A stretch of 60,237 nt of DNA. Source: CAADGU01 sp964581605. Its GTDB lineage: Bacteria > Chloroflexota > Anaerolineae > Promineifilales > Promineifilaceae. A model generated the notes under the pieces. That model saw only the letters and a program-made list of their open reading frames with translations. It did not search any database and was not told the DNA's origin. Positions within the stretch are counted from its first letter, which is position 1, and the number at the start of each line of letters is the position of its first letter. The position numbers were made by a program, and so were the translations under genes. This document shows, in pieces, positions 15,871 to 23,984 of this stretch. Location of the stretch: positions 1 to 60,237 of the forward strand of contig CAZOPF010000025.1 of assembly GCA_964581605.1 (NCBI GenBank), read 5' to 3'.

Positions 15871-17867
15871 GTTTTTTCTGGCAAGGCCAGAGTGGGCACT
15901 GTTACGGCCGTGTCGCCACCCACATTTCCCGCTCTATCACGCCCACGCAATGTAAAAGTGTATGCGTGAAATGGTTGGCTCTGGTATACGGCCGTCGTCT
16001 GTGTCGTTTGTGCCAACCAGGGTTCGGCGGGGGACCCATCCACTGCTACAAACAGATCATAATTTGCCACCCCACTGCCATCATCAGCGCCATTCCAGGA
16101 GAGGTGGATAGTATATTCAGCAAATGGGGGGGCCGTTAGCGAGAGAACGGGGGCCAGGGTGTCTTGTTCAATGAGCAGATACGGCCGTCCGCCAATCGCA
16201 TACAAGGTGGGATCCCAGGGCGCATTCTGGTTCGTTGCTGCCGGTAAGGTCAACGTAAAGACGCCATTTTGGGCAACAACTGTCTGGGTAATGCCATCTG
16301 GGGTGATGAGCAGGCCATTGCCGGATTGGTTGGTGGTGGGGACAACGGCCGTTTCTGCCTGCCCAAACCGGGCCCACATCCCCAAAACCCGTGATTCTGT
16401 GGTTGGTTGGTAAAAAGCAATCCACTCCTGTGGCCCATTTGCTGGGTCGCTGCCGCCCGGCCGTAGCCGCCATAATGGCTCTACATCTGTAAAATAATCG
16501 GTCAACACCCGGTAAGCATCAAAATGGGGGCGTGGTGATTCCGGGTTGGGATGCTGTGTAAAGCAGGTGGCGTCGGTGGGATTGCGAAACAGACCGTTGG
16601 CATCGCCTGCACAGGGGAAATTGGTGCCTGGAATCTGCCCATCTTCATCACACAATTCGCCATTATGTGGCGGAAAGTCGGTACCGGCCGGCTGGTTGCC
16701 GCAGCCATCATACAGTTGAAAATGAAAGATGCCATCTGCCCCGGCAAAAGTGCTAAACAGGGCTGATTGAATGACAAAATCTGCCTGTTCGGTCATGGTG
16801 GCACGGAAGCCACTGTGGGGGTCCCACACCGGGCCAGGGTAATCATCCCAGGCCGGGACGCCGTTTTCGTTGAGCCAGATAGGCTTGTCTAAACCGCGTA
16901 TAGCCAGCGTATGATGGGCACGCCAGACATGATACCAGGAGTTCCAGGCGTAAAAGTAGCTGTGTGTTGCCAGAATGTCATGGAAATAGTTGAATGTGGC
17001 AGCCAATGGGTCGGCATCAAACAAGGCCATGATGTCGTTGTAAAAATTGGGGTTAGCAACGGTAGAAAGGTTGATGTTGGAGAGGCCGCCGAAAATGATC
17101 TGAGCCGTGGGGTCGGTTTGCTCGATGGTGAGATAGGCCACTTTGAGAAGGCGGGCATAATCGGCGACTGTGCCATCCCAAAAAAAGAGGTAATCCTCTT
17201 CGTTCCAGATTTCCCAATGGGTAATGCCAGCACCGGCCGGCCAGCCGGCTTGCTGGGCCAGGACGCCACCGGGTTTGTAACGGTTGACGGCCGTGCTCAC
17301 AAACCGTGCCCACCTGTTGTTGGGATTGATGCTTTTGCCGGGGCCGGGAATATCACTCCCATCGGTGAAAACAGGATCATAGAGGCCCACCGGGGTGGCA
17401 GTTTGTATGGCATCAAGTGAGAGTAAGGACGGCCGTGAGGTTGATACAGTTGGCGGCGGATCGCCAGCGATGTGGCGCAGGCTGGTGGTATAAAAAGGAG
17501 GGGTACCTAATAAAATGGCGTCGGTTTGGAAGCCATAAGTAATATCACCCTGAACGGCCGTGTCTACGGCCGCCCAGATAAAGTTCCCTTCGCTCTGCTC
17601 AATGTTGAACCAATACATCGGCCACCGGTTCCAGGCTGCGCCGGTTGCCTGACCGTTTTGGAATTGCTGTGCATCGGCCGGGTCTTCAGCCGAGGTGATA
17701 AAGTTGACGCCATAAATGGGGTGGGTGCTGGTGCCCCGCAGCGGAGAAACAGTGATTGGTTCTGCCTGAGCGGGATAACGCTGTTCGGCCAGGAAGACGA
17801 ATAAGACGAACAGGGATGAGAGAATGAAGAGGTACGGCCGTTGATTCCTTTGTTGCTTTTTCATCAA
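15846..17867 (-). CDS. Secreted clan GH-A glycosidase-like protein
   Basis: About 673 residues from the ATG at 17867, chosen because AAGGA lies five bases upstream and the protein then begins MKKQQRNQRPY plus a hydrophobic signal (LFILSSLFVLFVFLA). A longer ORF starts at 17930 but overlaps the TetR gene. A TIM-barrel glycosidase pattern is visible: HWEIWNEEDYLFF (acid/base Glu near 222) and PIWLNENGVPAW (nucleophile Glu near 333). This resembles GH39/GH5-like cellulase-fold enzymes, but the family cannot be fixed. The C-terminal region is beta-rich (APPFAEYTIHLSWNGADDGSG, fibronectin-like), and the chain ends KTYLPHISR. Substrate unknown. Confidence 0.7.
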   Translation of the reverse strand: MMKKQQRNQRPYLFILSSLFVLFVFLAEQRYPAQAEPITVSPLRGTSTHPIYGVNFITSAEDPADAQQFQNGQATGAAWNRWPMYWFNIEQSEGNFIWAAVDTAVQGDITYGFQTDAILLGTPPFYTTSLRHIAGDPPPTVSTSRPSLLSLDAIQTATPVGLYDPVFTDGSDIPGPGKSINPNNRWARFVSTAVNRYKPGGVLAQQAGWPAGAGITHWEIWNEEDYLFFWDGTVADYARLLKVAYLTIEQTDPTAQIIFGGLSNINLSTVANPNFYNDIMALFDADPLAATFNYFHDILATHSYFYAWNSWYHVWRAHHTLAIRGLDKPIWLNENGVPAWDDYPGPVWDPHSGFRATMTEQADFVIQSALFSTFAGADGIFHFQLYDGCGNQPAGTDFPPHNGELCDEDGQIPGTNFPCAGDANGLFRNPTDATCFTQHPNPESPRPHFDAYRVLTDYFTDVEPLWRLRPGGSDPANGPQEWIAFYQPTTESRVLGMWARFGQAETAVVPTTNQSGNGLLITPDGITQTVVAQNGVFTLTLPAATNQNAPWDPTLYAIGGRPYLLIEQDTLAPVLSLTAPPFAEYTIHLSWNGADDGSGVANYDLFVAVDGSPAEPWLAQTTQTTAVYQSQPFHAYTFTLRGRDRAGNVGGDTAVTVPTLALPEKTYLPHISR

Positions 17868-17910
17868 TTCCTTCATGGATGGGGCCAGTAGCCTGAAGTC
17901 AGACTTCGGA

Positions 17911-18579
17911 CTACTGATCAGGCGAGGCATAGCGCAGACCAGAAATTAACGTGCGCAACCCGGCACTGATGCGTTCCAGAGTGAAGCCGCGATTGTTTTT
18001 CTGAAACTGAAAAAAGTCAGCTTTGAGTGGGGAGAGTAGTGCATCGGCCAGATAGTCCGTGTCCAGTTCTGGTGAGATTTCTCCGGCGGCCGCAGCTGCC
18101 CGTAAAAGGGCGCTGACAGTCATGTGCTGCCAGAAGTGTGGCAGTTGCAGCCGGGTGTTTTCCAATGGCAGCAGCCCTTCGCGCTGCACTTCACACAGCA
18201 GCGGCGAATGGGTGTCGGTGAAATAAACCAGGGCATCCATAAACTGCTCTAGCTGTTCCAACTTGGGCAGGCTGGCAATGTTCATTTGCTGCATACGCGC
18301 CAACATACTATTTTGAAAGTCGGCCATTTGTGTATCCAACAGCGCCAGGCATAGTTCGCCTTTGTTGGCAAAGCGGCGGTAGAGCGTACCTTTGCCCACT
18401 TCGGCCGCCAAAGCAATATCAGCCATGTTCACATTGGCTACGCCATTTTGGGCAAAGAGACGTTCGGCCGTTTGCAGAATTTTGTGGCGATTGGCGGCGG
18501 CGTCACGTCGTTCGGCACGGCCGTCGTCGTCGCTGGTATGTAGTTCGCCAAGCATTATCGGTTCATCATTGCCGGTCAT
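17911..18579 (-). CDS. TetR-family repressor
   Basis: The 222-residue protein has an N-terminal TetR HTH at about residues 30-77: RHKILQTAERLFAQNGVANVNMADIALAAEVGKGTLYRRFANKGEL. An alpha-helical ligand-binding domain follows. It is divergent from the YceI gene across a 193-bp intergenic region that contains two near-identical palindromes, GGACT-NN-AGTCC, around a strong promoter; these are its likely operators. The glycosidase-like gene lies downstream on the same strand, 43 bp away, and may be co-transcribed. The ligand is unknown. Confidence 0.92.
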   Translation of the reverse strand: MTGNDEPIMLGELHTSDDDGRAERRDAAANRHKILQTAERLFAQNGVANVNMADIALAAEVGKGTLYRRFANKGELCLALLDTQMADFQNSMLARMQQMNIASLPKLEQLEQFMDALVYFTDTHSPLLCEVQREGLLPLENTRLQLPHFWQHMTVSALLRAAAAAGEISPELDTDYLADALLSPLKADFFQFQKNNRGFTLERISAGLRTLISGLRYASPDQ

Positions 18580-18625
18580 ATTGCACCATTACACTGTCCA
18601 AAAGTACAGTTTATCACTTTGTCCG

Positions 18626-18654
18626 TTGACAAGTGGACTTGAGTCCGGTAATAT
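18626..18654 (+). promoter_or_regulatory. Strong sigma-70-type promoter of the YceI gene
   Basis: TTGACA (18626-18631) and TAATAT (18649-18654) are separated by exactly 17 bp. Transcription should begin near 18661. The first TetR-type operator occupies the spacer. Confidence 0.85.
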
Positions 18655-18680
18655 CATAGCAAGTAAACGGACTGGAGTCC
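18635..18680. promoter_or_regulatory. Paired TetR operators
   Basis: GGACTTGAGTCC (18635-18646) and GGACTGGAGTCC (18669-18680) share the palindrome GGACT-NN-AGTCC. Including flanks, AAGTGGACTTGAGTCCG is an inverted copy of the second site with 15 of 17 matches. One site lies between -35 and -10 and the other just after the predicted start. The centres are 34 bp apart. Confidence 0.8.
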
Positions 18681-18772
18681 ACTTTAGAAAATTTTGGTGG
18701 CTGGTTGTTGCTGGTTAGCACAAACCCCTAATCCCTGGTCACCAGCCACTATTTTACGAAGGAGATTATACA

Positions 18773-19318
18773 ATGACCTGGCAAATTGATTTAGCCCATT
18801 CCCACATTTATTTCACGGCGCGGCACATGATGATAAGCAAAGTGCGCGGCCAGTTTGAATCGTTCAGTGGTAACGTGGACTATGATGAACAAAATCCTGT
18901 CCGCACGACAGTAGTTATTCACATTGACGCGGCAAGTCTGAGCACCAAAGAAGCCCAGCGTGACGCCCACCTGAAATCACCTGATTTTCTGGATGCAGCT
19001 AACTCTCCGGTGATTCGTTTTCAGAGTACAAAAGTAGAGCAGATTAGTGAGGATTCTGGCAAGCTGCATGGTAATCTTACCATTCGAGGTGTGACCAAAC
19101 CTGTTGTTTTGGATGTAGAGTATGCCGGCCGGGCGCAAAGCCCCTGGGGTACAATCAGCGTCGGTTTCTCGGCCAACACCACCATTAACCGCAAGGATTG
19201 GGGGTTGAACTGGAATCAAGCGCTGGAAACCGGCGGTGTTCTGGTGGGCGATAAAATCCAGATTGAAATTGAACTGGAGCTGGTGAAAGTAGCTGAAGCG
19301 GAAGTGGTTTTTGCTTAG
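18773..19318 (+). CDS. YceI-family lipid/isoprenoid-binding protein
   Basis: The 181-residue protein is a complete YceI domain: WQIDLAHSHIYFTARHMMISKVRGQFESFSG, AQRDAHLKSPDFLDAANSPVIRFQSTKVE, and GFSANTTINRKDWGLNWN followed by LVGDKIQIEIELELVK. Members form a lipocalin-like barrel that binds polyisoprenoids or amphiphiles. There is no signal peptide, so this is a cytoplasmic member. GAAGGAG precedes the ATG. Expression is likely repressed by the divergent TetR protein through the operators at 18635-18680, suggesting induction by a hydrophobic or toxic compound. Confidence 0.93.
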   Translation: MTWQIDLAHSHIYFTARHMMISKVRGQFESFSGNVDYDEQNPVRTTVVIHIDAASLSTKEAQRDAHLKSPDFLDAANSPVIRFQSTKVEQISEDSGKLHGNLTIRGVTKPVVLDVEYAGRAQSPWGTISVGFSANTTINRKDWGLNWNQALETGGVLVGDKIQIEIELELVKVAEAEVVFA

Positions 19319-19326
19319 TCGGAAAA

Positions 19327-19404
19327 TCAGTAAACAGTAAATAGTGAACAGTTAACAGTTTGGAGCGCTGTTTACTATCTACTGTTCACTGTTCACTGTT
19401 CACT
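19327..19404. repeat. Short-unit spacer (gtgaaca/tgttcac type)
   Basis: cagtaaacagtaaatagtg and aacagttaacag are followed by tttactatctactgttcactgttcactgttcac. The direct seven- to eight-base units are followed by their complement, filling the gap between the YceI and VOC genes. Confidence 0.85.
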
Positions 19405-19425
19405 TTTCGCCACTATACTTGTCAT

Positions 19426-20277
19426 ATGAGCATTCACCCGGACAGTAAAATTGGCACCGTCTTTCTCGCAGTTTCGGACTTTGGTCGGTCGCTGCCATAT
19501 TACCAGCATAAAATTGGTCTAAAGCTGCACCGGCAGGAAAGGGAGGTGGCTTACCTGGGAGCGGGTGGACGGGAGTTGTTGGTACTGCGCGAATTGCCAA
19601 CGGCCGTTCACCCACGACGGACTACTGGCCTTTATCATTTTGCTATCCTCGTGCCTTCGCGGCTGGAACTGGCGCTTACACTCCAGAATCTAATTGAGAC
19701 GGAAACACGCATTGGCGGAGCCTCAGACCATTTGGTGAGCGAGGCGCTGTATCTGTCTGATCCAGATGGGAACGGCATTGAGATTTACCGCGACCGCCCT
19801 CGGAATGAGTGGCCTCTTCTCAATGGGCAGATTCAGATGGATACCAAAGCGTTTGATGTAGAAAGCGTCCTGGGTGAATTACACGGCCGTGATCATACCT
19901 GGAATGGCTTGCACGCAGATACTACCATCGGTCATATTCACCTGCATGTGGCCCATTTAGCCGAAGCAGAAGCGTTTTACACTCAGGTACTCGGTTTTGA
20001 CCTGATCATGCGCTATGGTCCCAGTGCCGCTTTTGTGTCGGCGGGCGGATACCACCACCATATTGGCCTTAATACGTGGGCCGGGGTGGGTGCGCCTGCG
20101 CCCCCGCCTGGTTCGGTGGGGCTGGAGTGGTACGAGATTTTACTGCCCGATGAGGAGGCGTTGCAGGCTGCGGCCGTGCGCCTGCAAGAGGCCAATATCG
20201 CTACCGAACAACACAATAACAGCCTCTATCTGCGTGATCCGGCGCAAAACGGCATTATTTTACGAGTTGATGTGTAG
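19426..20277 (+). CDS. Two-domain VOC (vicinal oxygen chelate) protein, CatE-like
   Basis: About 283 residues from the ATG at 19426. An in-frame upstream extension to 19360 would be encoded by the repeat spacer and is rejected. Two VOC modules are present. The first has GTVFLAVSDFGRSLPYYQHKIGLKL, GLYHFAILVPSR and YLSDPDGNGIEIYRDRP. The second has IGHIHLHVAHLAEAEAFYTQVLGFDL, a His-His-Ile segment near 210, and EWYEILLPDEEAL with the metal Glu. This is the layout of extradiol catechol 2,3-dioxygenases of the Bacillus CatE type, but a glyoxalase-like or hydrolase activity cannot be excluded. It stands alone after the repeat spacer. Confidence 0.8.
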   Translation: MSIHPDSKIGTVFLAVSDFGRSLPYYQHKIGLKLHRQEREVAYLGAGGRELLVLRELPTAVHPRRTTGLYHFAILVPSRLELALTLQNLIETETRIGGASDHLVSEALYLSDPDGNGIEIYRDRPRNEWPLLNGQIQMDTKAFDVESVLGELHGRDHTWNGLHADTTIGHIHLHVAHLAEAEAFYTQVLGFDLIMRYGPSAAFVSAGGYHHHIGLNTWAGVGAPAPPPGSVGLEWYEILLPDEEALQAAAVRLQEANIATEQHNNSLYLRDPAQNGIILRVDV

Positions 20278-20388
20278 CCGTCAGTCAAGTTTATTGTTGT
20301 ACGTGGTAAGTGAATCATCCATTAGAACTCGAAAATCGTCAGGCAATCGTAGAAAACATTTTGCCAGAATTGACTTAAACTGGTAGGT

Positions 20389-22809
20389 ATGTCCAACGAG
20401 TTTGATTGGAAAACCGAGGAAGAGTCTGGTTGGGAGGAAGAGATTGCCACACAGGCCCTACGGCCGTCCCCCTCATTTCCCTGGAAACCACTTGGATTGT
20501 TCCTGCTGATCGCCCTCTTGTTGGCCGCTGGCGTGCGCTGGCAAATTAACCGGCAGGTAAGCGCGGTTACGGCCAACGTGGAAAGCAATGTACGTGCCGC
20601 CCACCTCTTTTTGCATCGTGTGGCCGGTCAACAGGATGTGGATTTGCTCAAATCATTGTTATCGGGGCGGGATGTGGCCTGGGTGCAAGCGCAAAAAACA
20701 TTGGTGGCGGAAGGCTGGTTTAGTAGTCCGCCCTTGTTGGGTTGGACGGCCGTGCCCCTCACCGCCAGCGACCCCCTGACCGTTACCCTCTCCTCTGACC
20801 TCTTTTCCGCCGAAGTGCAAAGCGAACAATCGTACCAACTACTCAATCTTCAAGGCATCACAGAGACAGTGACCTTGCGGCAGACGGCCGTGTACCGCCA
20901 GGGAAAAACTCGCTGGCTTTACGCGCCGCCGGACGACGAATTTTGGGGAGAGACGGCCGCCTATATGGGTGACCACATCATCGTCAGATACCCGGCGCGT
21001 GACGAGAAGATTGCAACCCGTCTGGCGAAGGATTTGGACGAATTGGTGGCCACCATTTGCCTGGAAATCACCCCTTGCCAGAGCAGGGGCCATGTTCAAA
21101 TACGGTTCCAGACGGCCGCCAGCAGCCTCATACAACCTGCCAATTTACCCACACCATCGCTGGTTGGCTTGCCGGTGGATGAGGCCAGTTATCAAGCATT
21201 ATTTCGCGCCTATGGCGCCCAAGTTGCCAGAGAGTTGATTACTTACCAGGTTGGTTATGAATGTTGTCGCTGGCAATTGTTATATGAAAGTTTGTTGGCG
21301 CGGCAGTTGCATCAGCTTGGCTTGCGCCCCTGGCCTCTAACGCAGGCGGCTTATGATCAGCTGATTCTATCACCGCTGATGGGGGGTATCACGCGATTAC
21401 TGATTAACCGCCCCTCCTTTTCAACAATTGATCAGCTGCAGCTCTATGCCTTTGTAGAATTTTTAGAGTCTGTGGTCGCTCCGGGCGTTACGTTGGCCGA
21501 TATGCAACGAAACCTGGGGCAGTCACGCGGTGTGACGAACTGGGTGAACCAGTATGCCGCCACTCAGTTTGCCCACAATGAAGTGGATCAAGCCTTTTTT
21601 TACCATATCATCCAGCATACCACGGCCGCTAACATAGAACCGCCCACCATTCCTCTGCCGGGTGTTATCCAGATGATTTGCAACGTGGGGCCTTTTAACG
21701 GCCGTGTCAGCCTGCATAAATATGATCCAGAAACCAAAAATTGGCGTGAGCTTTTTATGGAGGAAATGACCCCTTTTTGGGCGTATGCCCAACCTGTTGT
21801 TTCTGATCCGCAACTGGCCTTTATGGTGGAATCCCTGAGTGAGGAGCCAGGTGAAATTACCTACACGTTGCTGGAAGATGGCCAGGTAATTGCTTCTTTT
21901 GTGTTGGATGAAGGCATGAATAACTTTTATCTGTGGGGGGCAGACCCACACGGCCGTTATCTCCTGCTCGGCCGTTGGGGCATTGAAAATACGCCAGCCG
22001 AATTCCGCCTGCTGGATGTGGCTGCCTGTCGCCAGGGTGATTGCCTGCCTCAACCCGCCGGGCTGATAACCTGGTCGCCAGACGGCCGCCAGACACTCCT
22101 CACACTGTCTGAAGATGTAGAGCGGGATGATCTATCAGCTTCCCCACCCCTCTGGTTAGGGGATGCTACAGGCCAGAATAATAAAGTGGTGGGGGTGGGG
22201 GAACGGCCGTTTTGGATAAACGACACCACCTATGGCTACTTGCGGGCGGATGAAGGGGGGCGGCAGGTATGGGTGACGGCCGTAGTAGGAGAAGACAGCC
22301 CCCGCCGGTTGTTCGCCGCCGATGAGCTATTGGCGGCTATTCCAGAGATAGATCGCCCTGAATCACTCTTCATCAGCACTCCCCTTGCCGTGCCCAACCA
22401 GCCGGATCGGTTGTATGTCCAAGCCTCCTCAAGCTCAGGATCAATGCCAATCAATTACTTTTTTGCCATCACATTAACGCCCGATGGGTTTGCGATGCAG
22501 GATGTCATGCTGTTGTTCCAGAGTAATAGCACATCCTGGGGGCATCTTTCACCCGATGGCCGTTGGCTAGTTATTTATGACATCAGCAGTATGGAAGGTA
22601 CGGCCGTTACCCTACGCCACCTGGGAACCGGGGTGGAGCAACAACTCCCATTCTCACAAACCCCAGGTGGCCTTTCCTGGTCACAAGATGGAAAATGGTA
22701 TATTCAGACTGGTGATGGCTACCTGATTTTTGGCGCGCCAGATTACCAATATCAACAATTTGCCTTCCATGATCATGGCGCGTGTGAGCAGGCATATTGG
22801 CGGGAATAA
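20389..22809 (+). CDS. Membrane-anchored protein of a tandem paralogous family (copy 1)
   Basis: 806 residues. The N-terminus is an acidic cytoplasmic tail with the family motif FDWKTEEESGWEEE, followed by one membrane segment (residues 34-48). The extracytoplasmic part begins with a helix-rich domain (AAHLFLHRVAGQQDVDLLKSLLSG), then YRQGKTRWLYAPPDDEFWGE and a middle region with SLVGLPVDEASYQALFRAYGAQVARELI. This last segment resembles metallopeptidase-like regions but has no HExxH. The C-terminal third has beta-propeller-like motifs WSPDGRQ and LSPDGRWLVIYD (TolB/PD40-like). Function unknown. The stop is followed after 3 bp by the start of copy 2, so the three copies form one operon. Confidence 0.8.
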   Translation: MSNEFDWKTEEESGWEEEIATQALRPSPSFPWKPLGLFLLIALLLAAGVRWQINRQVSAVTANVESNVRAAHLFLHRVAGQQDVDLLKSLLSGRDVAWVQAQKTLVAEGWFSSPPLLGWTAVPLTASDPLTVTLSSDLFSAEVQSEQSYQLLNLQGITETVTLRQTAVYRQGKTRWLYAPPDDEFWGETAAYMGDHIIVRYPARDEKIATRLAKDLDELVATICLEITPCQSRGHVQIRFQTAASSLIQPANLPTPSLVGLPVDEASYQALFRAYGAQVARELITYQVGYECCRWQLLYESLLARQLHQLGLRPWPLTQAAYDQLILSPLMGGITRLLINRPSFSTIDQLQLYAFVEFLESVVAPGVTLADMQRNLGQSRGVTNWVNQYAATQFAHNEVDQAFFYHIIQHTTAANIEPPTIPLPGVIQMICNVGPFNGRVSLHKYDPETKNWRELFMEEMTPFWAYAQPVVSDPQLAFMVESLSEEPGEITYTLLEDGQVIASFVLDEGMNNFYLWGADPHGRYLLLGRWGIENTPAEFRLLDVAACRQGDCLPQPAGLITWSPDGRQTLLTLSEDVERDDLSASPPLWLGDATGQNNKVVGVGERPFWINDTTYGYLRADEGGRQVWVTAVVGEDSPRRLFAADELLAAIPEIDRPESLFISTPLAVPNQPDRLYVQASSSSGSMPINYFFAITLTPDGFAMQDVMLLFQSNSTSWGHLSPDGRWLVIYDISSMEGTAVTLRHLGTGVEQQLPFSQTPGGLSWSQDGKWYIQTGDGYLIFGAPDYQYQQFAFHDHGACEQAYWRE

Positions 22810-22812
22810 GTT

Positions 22813-23977
22813 GTGACAACAGGTTTTGAGTGGGTAACAGACGAAGAATCCCCATGGCCGGAATTACCGCCCAAACAGCCTGAAAAGAAACGCAGTCGTT
22901 GTCCCTGGCGTTGGTTGTTGGCTGGTGGCGCATGTGTGCTCATGGTTGGTGGTTGTTGGCTGGCCGGGCACATGCGGCAACGTCTGGAAACGGCCACCCA
23001 CCTGGTGACCCAAGAAGTACGCGCAGCGTACACATTGTATGCCCAGGCGGCGCAAAACCAGGATGCAGATTTGATCAAAACTGTTCTCTCCGGCGCATCG
23101 CCCGTCTGGTGGCAAGGGCAACTGGCGCTGTTGGATGAGGATTTGCTGCTGGAACGATGGTCTATGGGGCTGCTCCCTCCTGCCAACAGAAACACGCCGG
23201 AAATTGTAGAAGTCAAACCGGCGCCAGACCTCACCGAAGCCGAAATAATAACAAGCCAACCGTTTATTGTGTTCTACGCAGACGGCCGTGCTGAAACCAT
23301 CACTCTGGCAACCACCACCTTGTTCCGGCGCGGGTCAGATCGCTGGTTGATGGCGGCCCCAGATGCCAGGTTTTGGGGCGAGTGGCAGGTGGTAAACGGC
23401 GAAAGCCTCAGCATCATTTGCCCGGAACGAGACAAAGAGCTGGCCGAAAAGCTGTTGTTGGGCCTGGAAGCAGAGTTAGCGCACGCCTGCCACAAACTGG
23501 AGCTATCCTGTCCGGTGGCCAACAGCTACACCATTCGTCTGGATACCGATCCCACCAGCCTGCTGCAAGCCGGCGACCCCGTAGTTATGCTCACCCACCA
23601 ACCCATCCTCAACCTGCCCGCACCTACTCTGGTGGGCCGCCCCATAGACGCAGCCGGGGAACGGGCCTGGTTACGCGCCTACGCCGCCCATGTTATTGCG
23701 GCCGTGCTGGTTTACCACACAGGGTGGCGCTGCTGTGAGCAAGGGCTTTTCCATCAGGCTTTGATAGATTATCAACTTGAACCCGGCAACCGGCCAACAC
23801 AACAGGTATCGGTCGAGGCATAATATCGCCTTACCGGGATTTGATTGGTCAGCCGACGGCCGTTGGTTGCTGCGGGTAAATGGTGAATTTCTTCATGTCA
23901 CCGCCCCAGAAGCGGATTTTGATCAGATGGTGATCTATGGTTTTGGTGTATGCAATTTTGCGACCTGGGTAGAATAG
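22813..23977 (+). pseudogene. Decayed middle paralogue (copy 2), internal deletion plus frameshift
   Basis: From GTG 22813 a 336-residue frame gives the family N-terminus (FEWVTDEESPWPEL, membrane segment, YRRGSDRWLMAAPDARFWGEW, TLVGRPIDAAGERAWLRAY, CCEQGLFHQALIDYQLE). It ends at a stop at 23821-23823. The last 50 residues of the family (GFDWSADGRWLLRVNGEFLHVTAPEADF to ATWVE) are present in another frame up to 23977. Against copies 1 and 3, about 450 codons are missing between IDYQLE and the final propeller blade, and the two pieces are out of frame. The likely cause is one deletion. The truncated membrane protein could still be made. Confidence 0.85.
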
Positions 23978-23984
23978 ACAAAGC

